From Cristatella mucedo (taxonomy: Eukaryota; Bryozoa; Phylactolaemata; Cristatellidae), in assembly GCA_009760855.2 (NCBI GenBank), contig WPIO01000018.1, positions 5,722,501 through 5,786,500 on the forward strand: DNA of 64,000 nucleotides. The letters run 5' to 3'. The position numbers and the translations under genes were made by a program. A model generated the notes under the pieces. It made no database searches. It was given only the letters and a program-made list of their open reading frames with translations, and was not told the origin of the DNA. Every line of letters starts with the position of its first letter. The stretch's first letter is position 1. Shown piece after piece: positions 1 through 12,055 of the stretch.

Positions 1-1
1 C

Positions 2-1390
2 AGGCGGTCACACTCTCGGTCCTCCTCCGACGCCAGGATAACCTGGAAGGGGCTTAGCCGAAAAGCGGCGAGTGGCGTCGGTCTCTCTCCGAGCAGTTTT
101 CCCCGCAACCACTTCCAAGGATTCGCGCATCTCGCGCGACTGACGCTTTGGGCGCTTTCCCGCGCCATCTTCTTCTTCATCCCCGTCGACAAAAGTCTGC
201 CGCAGCCCGAAGCAGCCGCCTCCTCCGCAGCCGCCGCACGCCGGCGCACCCGCCTCGGCTCGGCGCCGACAGCTCGCAGCCGCGTCGTCGCAGGTGGACG
301 CTGGGACTCTGGCGACGCGCCGCACAAGGCGCAGGTCGCGGCGTCACCGCTCGTCGTCGTCGCCGACGCCGTCCCCGATCCTCGCCACGGTCTCGCCGCC
401 GTCGCCAACGCGTCCTCCAAGGAGCAGCGAGCTCTCTACGACCGGCCGCTCGCCGACGCCGCCGGCGGAGCACTCCCGCGCGACGGAGCCGCCGGCGACG
501 CCGCGGCGCCAGGCGGAAACGCTGGCCGCAACCCCGACGTCGACGCGCCGACCGAGCGCGAGCGCGGCGCGGCCGACTCACGGACCCGAGCGCACGAGGA
601 GCGCGGCGCGGCGGAAGTCGACCAGCGGCTCAGGGCCGAGAATGCGCCGCCGGCGGCGCGCCTACCCTCGTCGCCCCGAGCCGGCGGCGGCGGTGGCGAC
701 GACGAGCTGCGAAATGCCGACGCGCCGCCTAGCGCCTCGGCCGCCGGAGCGACGACGACGACGACGCGCGCATCCAACGACCGCGGCCGAAGAAGCAGCG
801 GCGCCCCGACCGCTGCGGCGGCGGCGGCGGCCGGCGACGCGACCGCTACGCCGGCGAGCGGCGGCAATTCGTCTGCGCGCCGCCGGCCGCCGGCCAGCGG
901 CAGCGAGGCGGTGGACGGAGCGAGCGGCGGCGGCGCGGCGGCGGCGGCCTTCGGAGCCGCGTGGGAGTCCGTCGGCCGCACGTTCCGCCGCAGCGTCGAG
1001 GTTCGGTGGCTGGTCGTGGCCGTGGTGGCTACGGCCGCCGGCACCCTGGCCTTCTCGGCGCTGGTAGCGGCCGCGGTCGCGCGGCGCGGCCGGCCCGCGT
1101 TCAGCGCTCCCGACTGGTGGAGCAAACACGGCAAGCGGGCGTCGAATGGCGGCCGCGGCCGCCACGACGACTGGCTGTCGCTACTCGAGAGCAGCGAGGA
1201 GGACGACGGGGACGACGACGCGAGGTCATCGCGGCGCGCGCGTCATCCGGCGCGCGCGCCGCGCCGACGGACGGCGAGCGCGGTGCGCGAGTATGTCGGC
1301 CGCTTGCGAGCTCTCGACGGCGCCGACGCGACGGACGGCTCGTCTGCCGAGAACACGCCCATAGCCAGCCGGGCGCGGAGGTACGATTGA
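2..1390 (+). CDS. Unrecognised membrane protein, 3' part, GC-rich (partial at window start)
   Basis: One frame stays open from nt 2 to a TGA at 1388-1390 (462 codons) and is cut by the window edge, so no start codon is seen. Residue numbers count from the edge. Residues about 41-61 (FAHLARLTLWALSRAIFFFI) and about 336-359 (starting WLVVAVVATAAG) look like membrane helices. Between them lies a long Ala/Gly/Ser/Arg/Asp-rich, probably disordered stretch. After the second helix come a WWSKHGKR patch, an acidic cluster near 397-406 (SSEEDDGDDD) and an Arg-rich tail ending RRYD. Other frames are also long here because the DNA is so GC-rich. I prefer this one because it has the two hydrophobic segments and a balanced Asp/Glu/Lys content, while the others are Arg runs. 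Family not recognised. It could be a nuclear-envelope or ER protein, but that is a guess. An upstream exon boundary inside this stretch cannot be excluded. Confidence 0.5.
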   Translation, partial: RRSHSRSSSDARITWKGLSRKAASGVGLSPSSFPRNHFQGFAHLARLTLWALSRAIFFFIPVDKSLPQPEAAASSAAAARRRTRLGSAPTARSRVVAGGRWDSGDAPHKAQVAASPLVVVADAVPDPRHGLAAVANASSKEQRALYDRPLADAAGGALPRDGAAGDAAAPGGNAGRNPDVDAPTERERGAADSRTRAHEERGAAEVDQRLRAENAPPAARLPSSPRAGGGGGDDELRNADAPPSASAAGATTTTTRASNDRGRRSSGAPTAAAAAAAGDATATPASGGNSSARRRPPASGSEAVDGASGGGAAAAAFGAAWESVGRTFRRSVEVRWLVVAVVATAAGTLAFSALVAAAVARRGRPAFSAPDWWSKHGKRASNGGRGRHDDWLSLLESSEEDDGDDDARSSRRARHPARAPRRRTASAVREYVGRLRALDGADATDGSSAENTPIASRARRYD

Positions 1391-3439
1391 ACGACGCGCC
1401 AGCGGCGCCGGATACGGAGCCGTCGCGACGGGCAAGCGACGGCTGGAATACCCTCTTGCGGGCGGCGTCGGCGGTCGGCCGGCCGATCGAGGCTGAGCCG
1501 GCAGGACGTGCGGCGTGCGCGTGCGGCGCGTGAGCGAGCGCCACGTGACCTGCGCACGCCTCTGCGGCCGGCCATTCGGTCCCCGGCTCCTCGCGGCCAT
1601 ACTTGAAGCGATGCGCAGCTCCGTACTGATCTAAATCGGGACACCGACTACAGTAGCATGACGAGCCAAGTAACACAGATGAGCATACGGCTAACGAGGC
1701 TAAGCGACCGTATCCGAACGTTCACTACGTGCGGTCATCCCACCGGAACTACGCTAGCAGTAGGCATCGACATCTCGGGGCCCAGCGATCCGTGCATTTG
1801 CACAAAAAAATATATATATAGCTGTGCAGTACGTACAGGTTTTATGTATGCAAGTGCGTATTAGTATAAATACAGGTGCATTCAGTACACCGTATGCACG
1901 CACGCGCGAACCTATGCGTATGTATATGCACATGCACCTGTACATTTGTCCGTGTGCGTGCGTTTCCGTCTGCCACTCCAGAGTACAATGTACAAGGCGA
2001 TCTCACGCAGCGTTACCGGCGTAAGAAGCTCTTCGCTTGTAGATAACCCGTTGCGTATTGTTTCTAGGCAACCGTACAAGTAACGCCTAAGGTAAACGCA
2101 GTTACAGAGGACGACCTTGACCGCTGTCGAGCTGAAATAGAGGAACGGACCAGCAGCACATGCAAGCCCCTCTCCTCCCTTAACGCGAGCCAATGACGAG
2201 TGAAAGCTTCAGCGCCCCAGCGAGAGAGCAACGAGCCCAGTGAAACGCGGCGACACGCACCACCGCCGCACGCCCGGAAGTTGTGTAACGAGGGCAGTCA
2301 CCGGAACTGAACGAAATTACTTCCGCTTGCGTGCGCAGGCTAACCGACGCCGCTTTCGTCTGCTGCGTCGCATGCTGTCCGTTTTCGTGCGCCACGGTTC
2401 GCCGAATTGTGTGTGAGCTGCGAAATAGCTACGAGGTGGCGGCGCGCTGGCGGATGCAGTCAACTCTTGGCGAAGGTGGCAGCGACTCCGCTGCCTGGCA
2501 CGTCGTATCGAAGAGATCAGAACAATTTGTTGGAGCCCGGCCGCTCTTTACGCCGATGCTCGGCGGCCGTGCCCAACGATCCGAACGTTGCCAGCGCGCG
2601 GTGAGCCGCGAACCGGAAGATCGTCGGAAGGTCGCAGCAGGCGGATACGTAGTTCAAGCAGTGCTGCTGTTGCTGCTGCATAGCTTTTTGCGTCCAGTAC
2701 CGGCTTGAAACGTGCGCACAGCTGACGGCGACTGACAGGGCGGGAGTTTGCCTGCCCCGTTGAGCGAGGAGCCGTGCTCATGACGAAATAAGTCGACGTA
2801 TCAGCAGCAACGTGAGGCGATCCTCAGAGGGATCCTCGCCGGGCTTATATCATCACGTTACCCGGCGAGCCTGCGTCTCCGGAAGCACGGTAGCGCCCGA
2901 GAAAAGCTCAGCAGTCCTATGCCACCAGAGCTTCGACCGCCGCCGTGGATGCAGATCGGCGGAGGAGGATCCGGTAGGATGCGAGCGGCCTGAAGCGCTT
3001 TATAGCACTCACGGCGCACTGCCTACGCAAGTAGCATGCCTGGGCGGTGCGGGTGAGGGTGGTGTAGCACGGCCGATCAGCTGAAGCCGATCAGCTGAAG
3101 CTCGAGCTCCTTATTCGTTGCAGTCGTGATCCCGCTCATTCTGGGAGTGGCAGCGCTCATACCCGGCCTGGTGTGGCTGTGCGGTCGGTGCCGGCAAAAG
3201 CGGAGCGGGGAGACGCGCACCCAGTCCAGAGTGAGGAAATCTGGCAATGCGAGCCAGTTTGGCAAAGGCAAGTAAAAGCAATTCGACGACTTTTGCAGCC
3301 CCACGTGACCGTTAGGGATTCAAGCATGCTTCATATCTACCTCGTTAGCTGTCTCTTGTGAGAAATTCGGCCGACTGGAAAGATTTTGGCTGGCATCAGG
3401 TGCAGCTGACAGCAGAGGGAGAGAGGGTACCAATCCATG
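1391..3439. other. No gene seen; GC-rich 3' flank
   Basis: This probably holds the 3' UTR of the first gene and a spacer. GC stays high to about 3.3 kb, with a TA/TG/CA-rich patch at 1800-1970. The longer open frames (for example 2331-2708 +) show no domain, no good splice sites and no recognisable composition. Confidence 0.5.
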
Positions 3440-3695
3440 TCACAATGTCCCCTGACATGACGATATTTAAAAAGAAGCTTAAATCTTACCTGCTTCTTAC
3501 AGCATTTGGTGGATCCTCGTGATTCGTTCTTCGCGTGCATGTACCTGCTTGCACTATGCCTGGTGCTAGTTACTACGGAAGATGTTCCACCAAACATCTG
3601 ATACTGCTTTCTTTACAGTATCTGTCAAGTGCGTATAAAGAGATTCAATTCTCCGAGGGTGCTACACAAATTTATTTTATTTTTATCATTATTAC
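3440..3695 (+). mobile_element. LINE-A 3' end, degraded
   Basis: It matches the 3' region shared by the better LINE-A copies: CCCTGACATGACGATATTTA, then a GTGATTCGT-like block, then AAGAGATTCAATTCTC within the terminal hairpin, then an AT-rich tail. It is an old, diverged copy. Confidence 0.6.
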
Positions 3696-4280
3696 TAAAC
3701 GCTTGTTACGCATGACCCTGTGGCACTTGGAAATACCAAGCGATAGGAATTCTTTGGGCAATTATTGATACGGCAACGGTCCCTGTTGATCGCCGAAGCA
3801 GTCTCGGCCGCCTCACAGGCGGGTGCCAGCTTAGGAAAACAGTTAGCTAGTAGTCGTTTGTCCACAGCCACAGTCCACAGTCACCGATCTTCCATTCCCT
3901 TCAAGTCCTGTGCACAGGAATTTACTTTCTGCTTCGATTCGGGTTTCAGCGCAGGCTCCTCTTCTCCTTTGACCCTGTTTTCTTCCCTGAAATTCTCACG
4001 TGTGACGACGTGAGTGGCACATTTTTGCACACTCATTGACGCTCGAGAATTCTCATATTTGCATACTGCAGTTTTTGCCTATTTTATCGATCGAATTGGG
4101 GGAGTTCTAACGACTAGAGCCTCTGATTACGGAGGCGGTAGCTTTGACATCCAGAGGTTCGCATCTTCTTCTGTGGCTGAGCAAGCCGAGACCAAGATCT
4201 GCCTTACGCTGCAGATTGAGGCCTTTGCTTTAGCAATCTCCGTAACCATAGACACAGCCATGTCGTGGGTGCAGCGGCAA

Positions 4281-4316
4281 TGTATGCATGCATGCATGCA
4301 TGCATGCATGCATGTT
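4281..4316. repeat. (TGCA)n microsatellite
   Basis: About eight tandem TGCA units. The tract is self-complementary, so both strands can form cruciform-like pairing. Confidence 0.9.
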
Positions 4317-4561
4317 ATGTGTGCATGTACCCTCATTTGAAAAGTTGAATGTTAACCGTGCTGAAACTCGTTGATGTTTGTGGGCAGGTGAGCCACCAGT
4401 CCTGCTCGTTTTTGTCATATGCATGTTCCCTAGTGATAGTTGAATATCCCTCGAACCCGTGGCTGTCACTTTTTCAAAGTTTACTGATTTTTTAGATTAA
4501 AATTAATCAATTAAATATTTTTTATTTCGCTGGATGTAAGCTAAAAGGTTCGGCTGCTCTC

Positions 4562-4727
4562 CGCCCTGGTTTGGCCTAGGGGTTAAGGTGCTTGCCTTCA
4601 TTGATAGAGGTCAAGTTGAATGCATTGAATGACCGAGGTCGAGGGCTCGAGCCCATCGGCATATGTTAAGTTGCTGGATGGAGATCGAGTTCTTTTGGGG
4701 TGCTATACAAATGAATTATATATTGTT
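4562..4727 (+). mobile_element. SINE-A, tRNA-derived, full-length but diverged
   Basis: The A-box-like region is GGCCTAGGGGTTAAGGTGCT and the B-box-like region is GGGCTCGAGCCC. The 3' tail GAGATCGAGTTCTTTTGGGG is the SINE-A/LINE-A hairpin. An insertion relative to other copies lies between the two promoter boxes. Confidence 0.7.
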
Positions 4728-6040
4728 TTTATACAGACCTTGTCCAAAATTGCTCAACTTTAAAAGTTAGTACCATAACCATGGCGACAGAAGACATTGT
4801 CTACTAATAGTTCTTTAGTTGATCAATTATTGCATGTCAGATGTCTGCCACCTTTGCTGGGAGAAGGGGATAAATTTGACCACCGTCAGGGTACGCCGAT
4901 AGATAAAGTGCATCACTTCTGCTTCACCATCCCTTTGGGTTCTTGTCACTGACGTGTCGCATGAACAGTAGCACAGGAAACGGGCTATACAATTTCCTGA
5001 ATGCTAGTTCTTTTTACAAGGGAGCATTTTATAGAATTGATGGCATCTCTGCAAAATATACCATGTTCAAACTAATTTGTAGCCCCTTCATATACTTAGT
5101 ACTTGAATAAAACGTGCGGCACTTGAATATAATAGGAATGCTAACAACGTAACCCCGTGTTTCCTAGAGAGAACTCGATCTCTTCACATTTGCTAGAAAG
5201 AAAGCCTGGGAACTTATTAGTGACAACGAAATATATGATTAGCAAAAAGCATTCGCGAATAAGGGAAAATATTCGCGAATACGTACGGAACTAATGCTGT
5301 GGTGGCAGGCGGTTTTTAGTCTTAATGTAAATATCATCAAGCCTTGATGTCGTGATGCCAGACACCGGTAGAGAACTTGCCGGGTCCGTGTTAACTATCC
5401 TATATATGCTTAAGTCTGCTGATGCTGTGCATGCTATCACTAACCGTCTTGATATGCTTCCTTAGAGAATATGTCAAGTGTATGGAGAGAGATTTAGTTC
5501 TTTTAGCGAGCTACACAAATGTCCTATTATTAGCAATTATTATCAGAGAATATCATACTTTACTTGAATAGGAAATGAAGAAAGTATCTCCAATGGAATG
5601 TAGCTGCTGCAGAATAATAAAATCGTAGCCACAGAAAGCCAATCCACTTTGCATCTACGTGAAATAGATAGAAAAAAAAGGAGCAGCCAAAAAGGATCAG
5701 CTATCATATTATATAATGTATATTATTATATTCATATTATTGACATGTATAATTTATTTCATTTATTTGTATTTTTAAATTATAATATAGCTTTTAGCCT
5801 TTAAGCTATCCTTCACCGTGGAACCTATTCCTCCAATCTGTAGACAAATTTAAGGTATAGTAATGTGTGTGGTAGATATGCATCGAGGCCTAAAGAATGC
5901 AATTAATTATTTAATCATTACATTTATAACTATTAATATTTTATAGTTGAATTTAATTTATAATTGAATTTAATCATTTATAATTAATTAGTCACATAAT
6001 CATAACAATTAATTAATTAATCATAAGATTTTCAATTGGG
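4728..6040. other. AT-rich spacer, no gene
   Basis: There is no credible open frame. A strongly diverged LINE-A tail in + sense is visible at about 5380-5545 (GGAGAGAGATTTAGTTC, then CTACACAAAT). From 5700 to 6030 the DNA is almost pure A/T, with TTAATTAA-like runs next to the LINE-B copy. Confidence 0.6.
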
Positions 6041-7440
6041 GTTCAAAAGGTAGCACTCCACTGAAACTGCTCTCCTCCGTGTTATCAGTGACATCCTATA
6101 CAGCAACGATGACGGGAATGTCACTGCCCAAGATCTGCTAGATCTATCAGCTGCCTTTGACACCATTCATCACGATGTCTTACTTGAAAGATTGAGAATA
6201 TTGATCGGTCGAGCAGACGAGGCACTGGCGTGGCTTAAATCGTACTTGTCCGATCGTGTTCACTCCGTCTCGTGTGGGGGTTGGGTCTCACCCACCAGAC
6301 CTGTCACATGCAGAGTCCCTCAAGGGTCCATCCTCGGTCCCTTACTGGTCTCTACTTATACTCGATCTCTGGGAAAAGTGATTAAGGCCCAGAGAATAGC
6401 ATATCACTTTTATGCTGACGATACTCAACTGTCATTCAAACCGTCGGAATCTGCTGCAGCAACTGATCAACTGAATGCTTGCCTTGCCGATATTCAATCC
6501 TTGATGTCAGAAGATTTCTTGAAACTAAACGGCAAAAGAACCCAACTGCTCATAGGACATCCTAAGCACGTGGCTGGATAAGAAGGCCTCGATCTCCTAA
6601 TAGGTGATACTGTTGTGCGACCATCACCGCGTGCTCGAAATTTAGATGTCGTTTTCGACAACTGCCTAAATTTTAAAGCCTTCACACAGAAGACTGCTTC
6701 TATAGCTAGCCATCACGTCCAATCCCTATCTAAGATTAGAAGCTGTCTTTCACTATGGCTTGCAAAGTATTTAATTAGCTCCTTAGTTCTGTCTCGGCTT
6801 GATTATTGTAATTACCTTTTGGCTGGGCTAGCAAAAAACGTAAGTAGGCAACTGTGTATGGCTATGAATATAACTGCAAGGCTAGCTTGCAAATTTCAGA
6901 GGTTTGACCATTTGTCTCTTTGCTAAAAGAGCTAGGATGGCTGCCGGTTGATCAAGGCATACAGAGCAAAGTTTTTTCGCTGATCAGCAAGGCCAAGGCC
7001 ACGGCTTGGCTCCTCCATACCTAGCTGAACTGCTTCGAGACTTCCAGCCTACTCGTGCACTCAGGTTTTATATGAGCAATTAATTAGCTCTTCTGCTTAA
7101 AGACCGTTGGCGACAGAAGCTTTAGCTCTGCAGGTCCTAGACTGGAACTCACTTCCACGATTCTTACGCAACGACAGCTACTCTCCTGCTGCCGACTATG
7201 GCTCACCCTTTCCAGCGGTCCTGAGCTGCTACTTCCATGCTGCACACTACCCTAACTGCTCTCCTGACCATGCTATGATTTCCACTTTCTCTTTGTTGCG
7301 TGAGGTGATGTCTGTTGGCTACCAAATGGTTACCGAAGCCGCGTAGGCTGTGAGTGGGCTATACTAAACTCTCCTACGTAACACCTACATAGTCTTTGTG
7401 GCTTTGTGGAGTTACAGGCGGAGATACATTAAATTACATT
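6041..7440 (+). mobile_element. LINE-B, 5'-truncated, with reverse transcriptase remnants
   Basis: This L2/CR1-type non-LTR retrotransposon fragment is broken by frameshifts and stops. Reverse transcriptase motifs survive: motif A LLDLSAAFDTI near 6140, motif B VPQGSILGPLL near 6310-6350, and catalytic FYADDT near 6408-6425. The thumb region follows (LVLSRLDYCN near 6785, LLKELGWLPVDQ in shifted frames near 6925). The 3' tail ends GGCGGAGATACATTAAATTA, the LINE-B terminus. It cannot be active. Confidence 0.85.
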
Positions 7441-7570
7441 ACGTCTCAAATGCACCCAATCTCGACATTTTCTTCACCTGACCCTCGCATTACTGTTATG
7501 TAAATGCAGAAATGCTGGTAATCGCAACGCGAAAGTTCAGCTAAGTATTTGAAACTCCGAGCTTGGCTAG

Positions 7571-8942
7571 TTACGAGGAGTTGTTGCCTTTGCTTTCACT
7601 GGAGCTTTCTCACGAGGCTGATCGATGTTTTTGCATGCAGCACTCATATTATGTTACAGATCCTAGCCGTCTCAGACCTGGAACTCACACTGTACTGGGC
7701 ATCCGAAGCACTCTAATAACTGAAGGCTCGTCGGAACAGACGACCGGGGCAACTGTTACCAAGGAACCCTCTGGCTACACATCAGGCAACTCATCCGTAC
7801 CCCATCCAACTTCGGCCGCTTCAAAAATCCCTGCTCCAGTATATACGTTGGTCGGATCTAGAGATTTGCCAATGCCCGAATCGAGCAAGGCTGCACAGTC
7901 TGGCACAGGTGGCGAGCCTCTGGCGAGCCGGCAGAAACCCGTGTCCGACACTTTCAAGAAAGCCGACTACGCTTCCACTGACGCTGCAGCGATCGCCACC
8001 GGCCGCAGTGCTCTCGTCGGAGGAGCACCAGCTCCTCAACTGCATTCGGTTGGCGGCAGTCGAAGAGAATATGTCGAAACGCATCCACACACAAGCAAGG
8101 GGGTCATTGGGCCAGCCGTTGGGCACTACGAATCCTCTGCTGCCGTCGGCACTCGTCCTCGTCCTGGCACCAGCACAGGCGATGAAACCAGCTCAGTGAA
8201 GCCAGCTGCCGAGCTCAGCATAGCTGCTGGAAGGCTGCCTCCTTCCATCCACGACAGCGCTGTCACGTGTGAGCAGCCTCCTCGCGGTTCAACTCGTCAA
8301 AGCGTGGCCTTCATTGCTCAACCTCTTCCGACGATCGGTAGTTGTTCTCGCACCGGCTCGGGGGCAGAGTTGAACGAACGTAGCAGGCCCTGTAGCCAAG
8401 AACCGCTGTCCGCATCGAAAGCAGCCTCGGGCGGTCGCGCGAGCCAGCGGGAGTCAGCAACACCTCGTGTCCATCAGCTAGACGCTCAAACTCAACAGGC
8501 GAAGTCGCACACTTCGAGAGCGCCGGTTGGCTCAGCCGTCGAAGTGCCGAAGCTAGACGAAGCCGACGGCGAACACGATTCGCCACTCACACAAGGTGCC
8601 ACGCCAGTAGGCGTCCGAGATTCTCGAGCACCTGTTCGTAGCCCTGACGCAGCTATTTCCCGGCAGCAGAACGTCCGCTGGGCTGCCTCACCTCTGGGCT
8701 TGGCTGCTGTAGAAATCGAACGGAGCAACAGTGCTGACCCAAGCAATCACACGAAGGACGCTATGCTCAGGAATGCAGCGGCAGCTTATGTGCAAGGCAT
8801 TGTAAAACACGGCGTAAACAAATCGAGGCCTGCAGAGGACCGGCTGGGCTGGGCGATCGAAACCGTCGACGGCTCGTCTGCCCTTACAAAGCTTTCGGCT
8901 TCGTCCCTGTACTTCGATTGCGAACGAGGCACGCCAATTTAG
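7571..8942 (+). CDS. Large terminal exon of an unrecognised disordered protein (partial)
   Basis: The frame is open from nt 7545 to a TAG at 8940-8942 (about 459 codons to that point). There is no convincing ATG at the 5' end, so this is read as the last exon of a longer gene. Possible splice acceptors are TTGGCTAG at 7570, TTTTTGCATGCAG near 7640 and TTACAG near 7665; I cannot choose between them. The protein is rich in Ser, Pro, Ala, Thr and Gly and has no cysteine clusters or membrane helix. Near the C-terminus is an amphipathic helix candidate, MLRNAAAAYVQGIVKHGV (residues about 401-418 of the open frame). After it comes an ordered-looking tail with GWAIETVDGS and SLYFDCERG. The helix spacing resembles PKA-anchoring helices, but that is only a hint. 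The exon starts about 130 bp after a LINE-B copy. Family unknown; that it codes is fairly secure because of its length at moderate GC. Confidence 0.6.
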
Positions 8943-10140
8943 GGACCTCTCTCGGGCAGGGCCTGCCCGGCTGGGAAAGAGATGGGGGCTCAGCGGCCGC
9001 TACAGTAATCAGCTGCAGAATCCCGCTGTGGTTTTTGCATTTGTGGATCGGCTTTATTTAGTTTCAGTCAGGCAGCGGCCTGACTTTCCTTTCGCTTTTG
9101 TTGAGGAACTGAAGCTCATTTCTTTGTCACCTGCTTTTGGCCTCAGCCTTAGGAATATCTTGAAAAATCACTTTCGAGACGGATAGGCTTCCGGTGGGTC
9201 TAAGCACGGTTTCACCTCGCAGCGGTTAGGTAAATATGCCGGCTTTGCAGTATTTTCAAAACTTTCATTTCTAGATCATTAAATAATGCCCGGTGCATCT
9301 AAAGTGTTTTTAATTGCATATCCAGACCAGATACTCGACATCCAGCCTCGCCGTCTGAATTTTCTGGACAAGCGGCTACTGCTGGCCGCTGCACCAGGTA
9401 ATGGTCATCCTAAGGGAATTTAGTGTTTTATGATGAATACGAGCCACCAGAAATTGGGACTGGTAAATGGAATTGGTGAGTGGGGGCTAGCTATCGCTTG
9501 CTGGCCTAGCCCGAATGCACACGTGTTGATAGCCTGTGGTTTAAAGATGTACAACCAGGGCTTTTTCCAAATATTCGGTTCGGAGCCGAATAGTGGGCCA
9601 AATAGTTATCTGGTATTCGGAAAAATCTGAAAAACGGAATCCGAAAGGAAACGACTTTTTGGAGCTCGTAGGATCAATTGCGGCCCTGCTGAGGCACAGA
9701 ACAATGTAACGTCCGTCACCATAGAAATAGATTTGAACAACTGCGTAACAAAGCCGTGTACTCCAAGAGACACTGGCCCCATTGGATTGGTGGAATATAA
9801 GCATGGCAAGATTTCCCACCTTTTGTCACATTGCAAACTGCTACCTTTCTGCACCTCGTACGAGCGTACCAAGTGAACGTCTCTTTAGTACAGCCAGCCT
9901 TCCGTGAAACAAGAAGCTGCCGTAATTATGATATTACGCGGAATGATGTTATTTCAAAGCTGACGCATAATTTGGTGTTAACTAAACTGATAATGTGTAA
10001 GTTTAGTCAAATTAGTTTCATTCCTAGTTTGAACAGACTGACGAAGGATATCAATTACACTCAGTTATGTGTTTACTTTAGTTTGCTCAATAAAATTACT
10101 GAACTGCAACTTCTGCATCCAGTGTAAATTTTTGAATTTT
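8943..10140 (+). other. Probable 3' UTR and flank of the 7571-8942 gene
   Basis: No conserved frame is seen. A canonical AATAAA lies at 10089-10094, a candidate polyadenylation signal. At 9575-9640 there is a short patch of repeated ATTCGG/CCGAAT motifs (TTCGGTTCGGAGCCGAA is self-complementary), probably a decayed repeat. Confidence 0.4.
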
Positions 10141-11087
10141 TTGGAAGATCTAGCTTGTACACAATTAATATACGGCCAAAAAGTCTTCAATCATTCATAT
10201 TCTGCTGAATAGTTACAATCAAGTAGTAGGTACAGCACTAATTGCAGCCATAATATTATTTGGTTCCAGGCTGCGACCTACCCAAGCAATTTCTTCGACC
10301 GCCACAGGTACGAAATATGAAACATAAATTACAGACTCGGCTTTAGCGATAAAACTAAGTCCACTGTCGCTCCCACGTTTTAGAAGTATGTAACGGTAGT
10401 CCGCATTAGTCCCACAGTCAGAAGTTGCTGCTGTAGCTGAGGCTGCGTGCTTGTTGGCCGCTGGCTACTCTTCTGAATTATTTGGCGCTACATCGTCTCA
10501 CTCAGACCAATGGACAGATTAGGACTTTGGCATACCATGCACTGCAAGACACGTGCTTTTCTAGCGACATTTCAATGGCCGTATATGTAAAAAGGTTGTA
10601 TGTGTCGGCTACGTCTTGCGTCAAATATATCTCTAGACTTCCTAGCGATGACGATTTGTCAGGTGGTCAATTTGGAAAGTACTCTCTAGCTAATTTTTTA
10701 TTAGTCTTTTTCGGAAATGGATTCGCAGCAGTGTAAGATGAATTACAAATTACAAATGTGGTGGCCACATAGATGCACTGCTTGAACTGATCTCTCAGCA
10801 CATATTTTGGAAAGTTACTGCTGTTCGCTTCGGTTTATACCGACATTTTACGCTGGTTATTCATTAAAAGTAGGTGGATAGGCGACAGGAGCCGGTACAT
10901 GGTCTTTAGGATGAAATATCAAACCCAATCAAACTATTTAAATGCTAATGAAAAGTCCTTTTTTTCTAAAGCTTAATTCAGCCAAACGTGTTTTTTTTCA
11001 TATTTCTTCTTTTATATTTCTCTGGGCCGCCGAGCGTTTAACGGTGCACAGATAAACTACAAAGTGCCAACATTACCTTATACAAAT
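10141..11087. other. No gene seen
   Basis: Single-copy-looking, AT-leaning DNA. The open frame at 10482-10736 (+) has no recognisable domain and no splice context. Confidence 0.5.
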
Positions 11088-12055
11088 ATAATAATAATAA
11101 TAACACACTTGATAAAAGCAGAAGAGAACTCTGCCTATTTCTAGCCGCTTTAGGTTTGCTGCAAAGGAAACACGATCGCGTCGTTAGTGGTAGCATGCTG
11201 AATAAAAAACACGAATAACACGGTTAGGGCGTGACATGCACAGGGTCAGCATGGAAGTATGGGAAGTGGCTGAATGCACAGTGTCAGCACGAATAAGTAC
11301 ATAAAGGTCGAGTCACAGGGACCCACTAAATGCTGTGCTAAATATGTGCGCTTTTAATTTCTTTTTAAATGTGGTCAAGTCAGGGGATGTCGTGATGCAA
11401 GTCAGGGGTCAGTTCCAGGCTTTGGGAGCATACGAACTAAATGCACGGTCTCCAAAGGATTTTATGTTTGAGCCAAAGAATGAAGGGACCTAAAAGTGAG
11501 ACAAAACCTTGAAGTCAATCCGTTGCTTGACTGGTAGCCAGTGCAGGTCGGCGAGAAGTGGAGTAATGTGGCAACTGCGACGCTCACGTTAGACAAGCCT
11601 AGCTGTGGAGCTTTGCACAAGCTGTAAGGGCTTGATTGCACATGCCGGTAGGCCAGGAAGCAGTGAGTTACAGAAGTCAACAAGGTATCTCACAAATGCA
11701 TGGACCAACTGAGACGTGGTGGTCTCCCTGTCTAAAAAAGCCCGAACTTTAGCAATCTCCAGTCTTTGATGGGAATTATAGATGGGAGATTGGGCGGTAG
11801 TTGCTCAAGTTCTCTTGGTCTAGCGTCGTTTTCTTGAGTAGTGGCCTGACTACAGCTTTTTTGAGAGATGCTGGGAGATGAACTGGGGCTAATGACGCCT
11901 GCAAATAGAGGGCGTGTCCCCGTACAAACGGACCTTAGTGCCATTCTTTTTTCAGGGACTAAGCTTCTACTTTTAATGGGTGTACCCTGAGGGCTCCATC
12001 GCGTGCCTAATTTAGAAGTGCTTTTCGCCGAAGTAGCCGTGAGCAGCCTTGCTTC
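11088..12055 (-). mobile_element. LINE-A, internally deleted
   Basis: Read on the - strand, an RT N-terminal part ([19 protein letters not shown] near 11800) jumps directly to the thumb region (ARVRAFLD, LVHAF near 11700-11750). The whole palm is therefore deleted. The 3' part with GACTTGACCACATTTAAA and the terminal hairpin then runs down to an (ATT)n tail at 11088. Confidence 0.8.

Noticed and set aside
148-1165. Overlapping Arg-rich frames on both strands in the first kilobase
   Set aside because: They arise from the extreme GC content of the 2-1390 frame and lack hydrophobic or domain-like segments.
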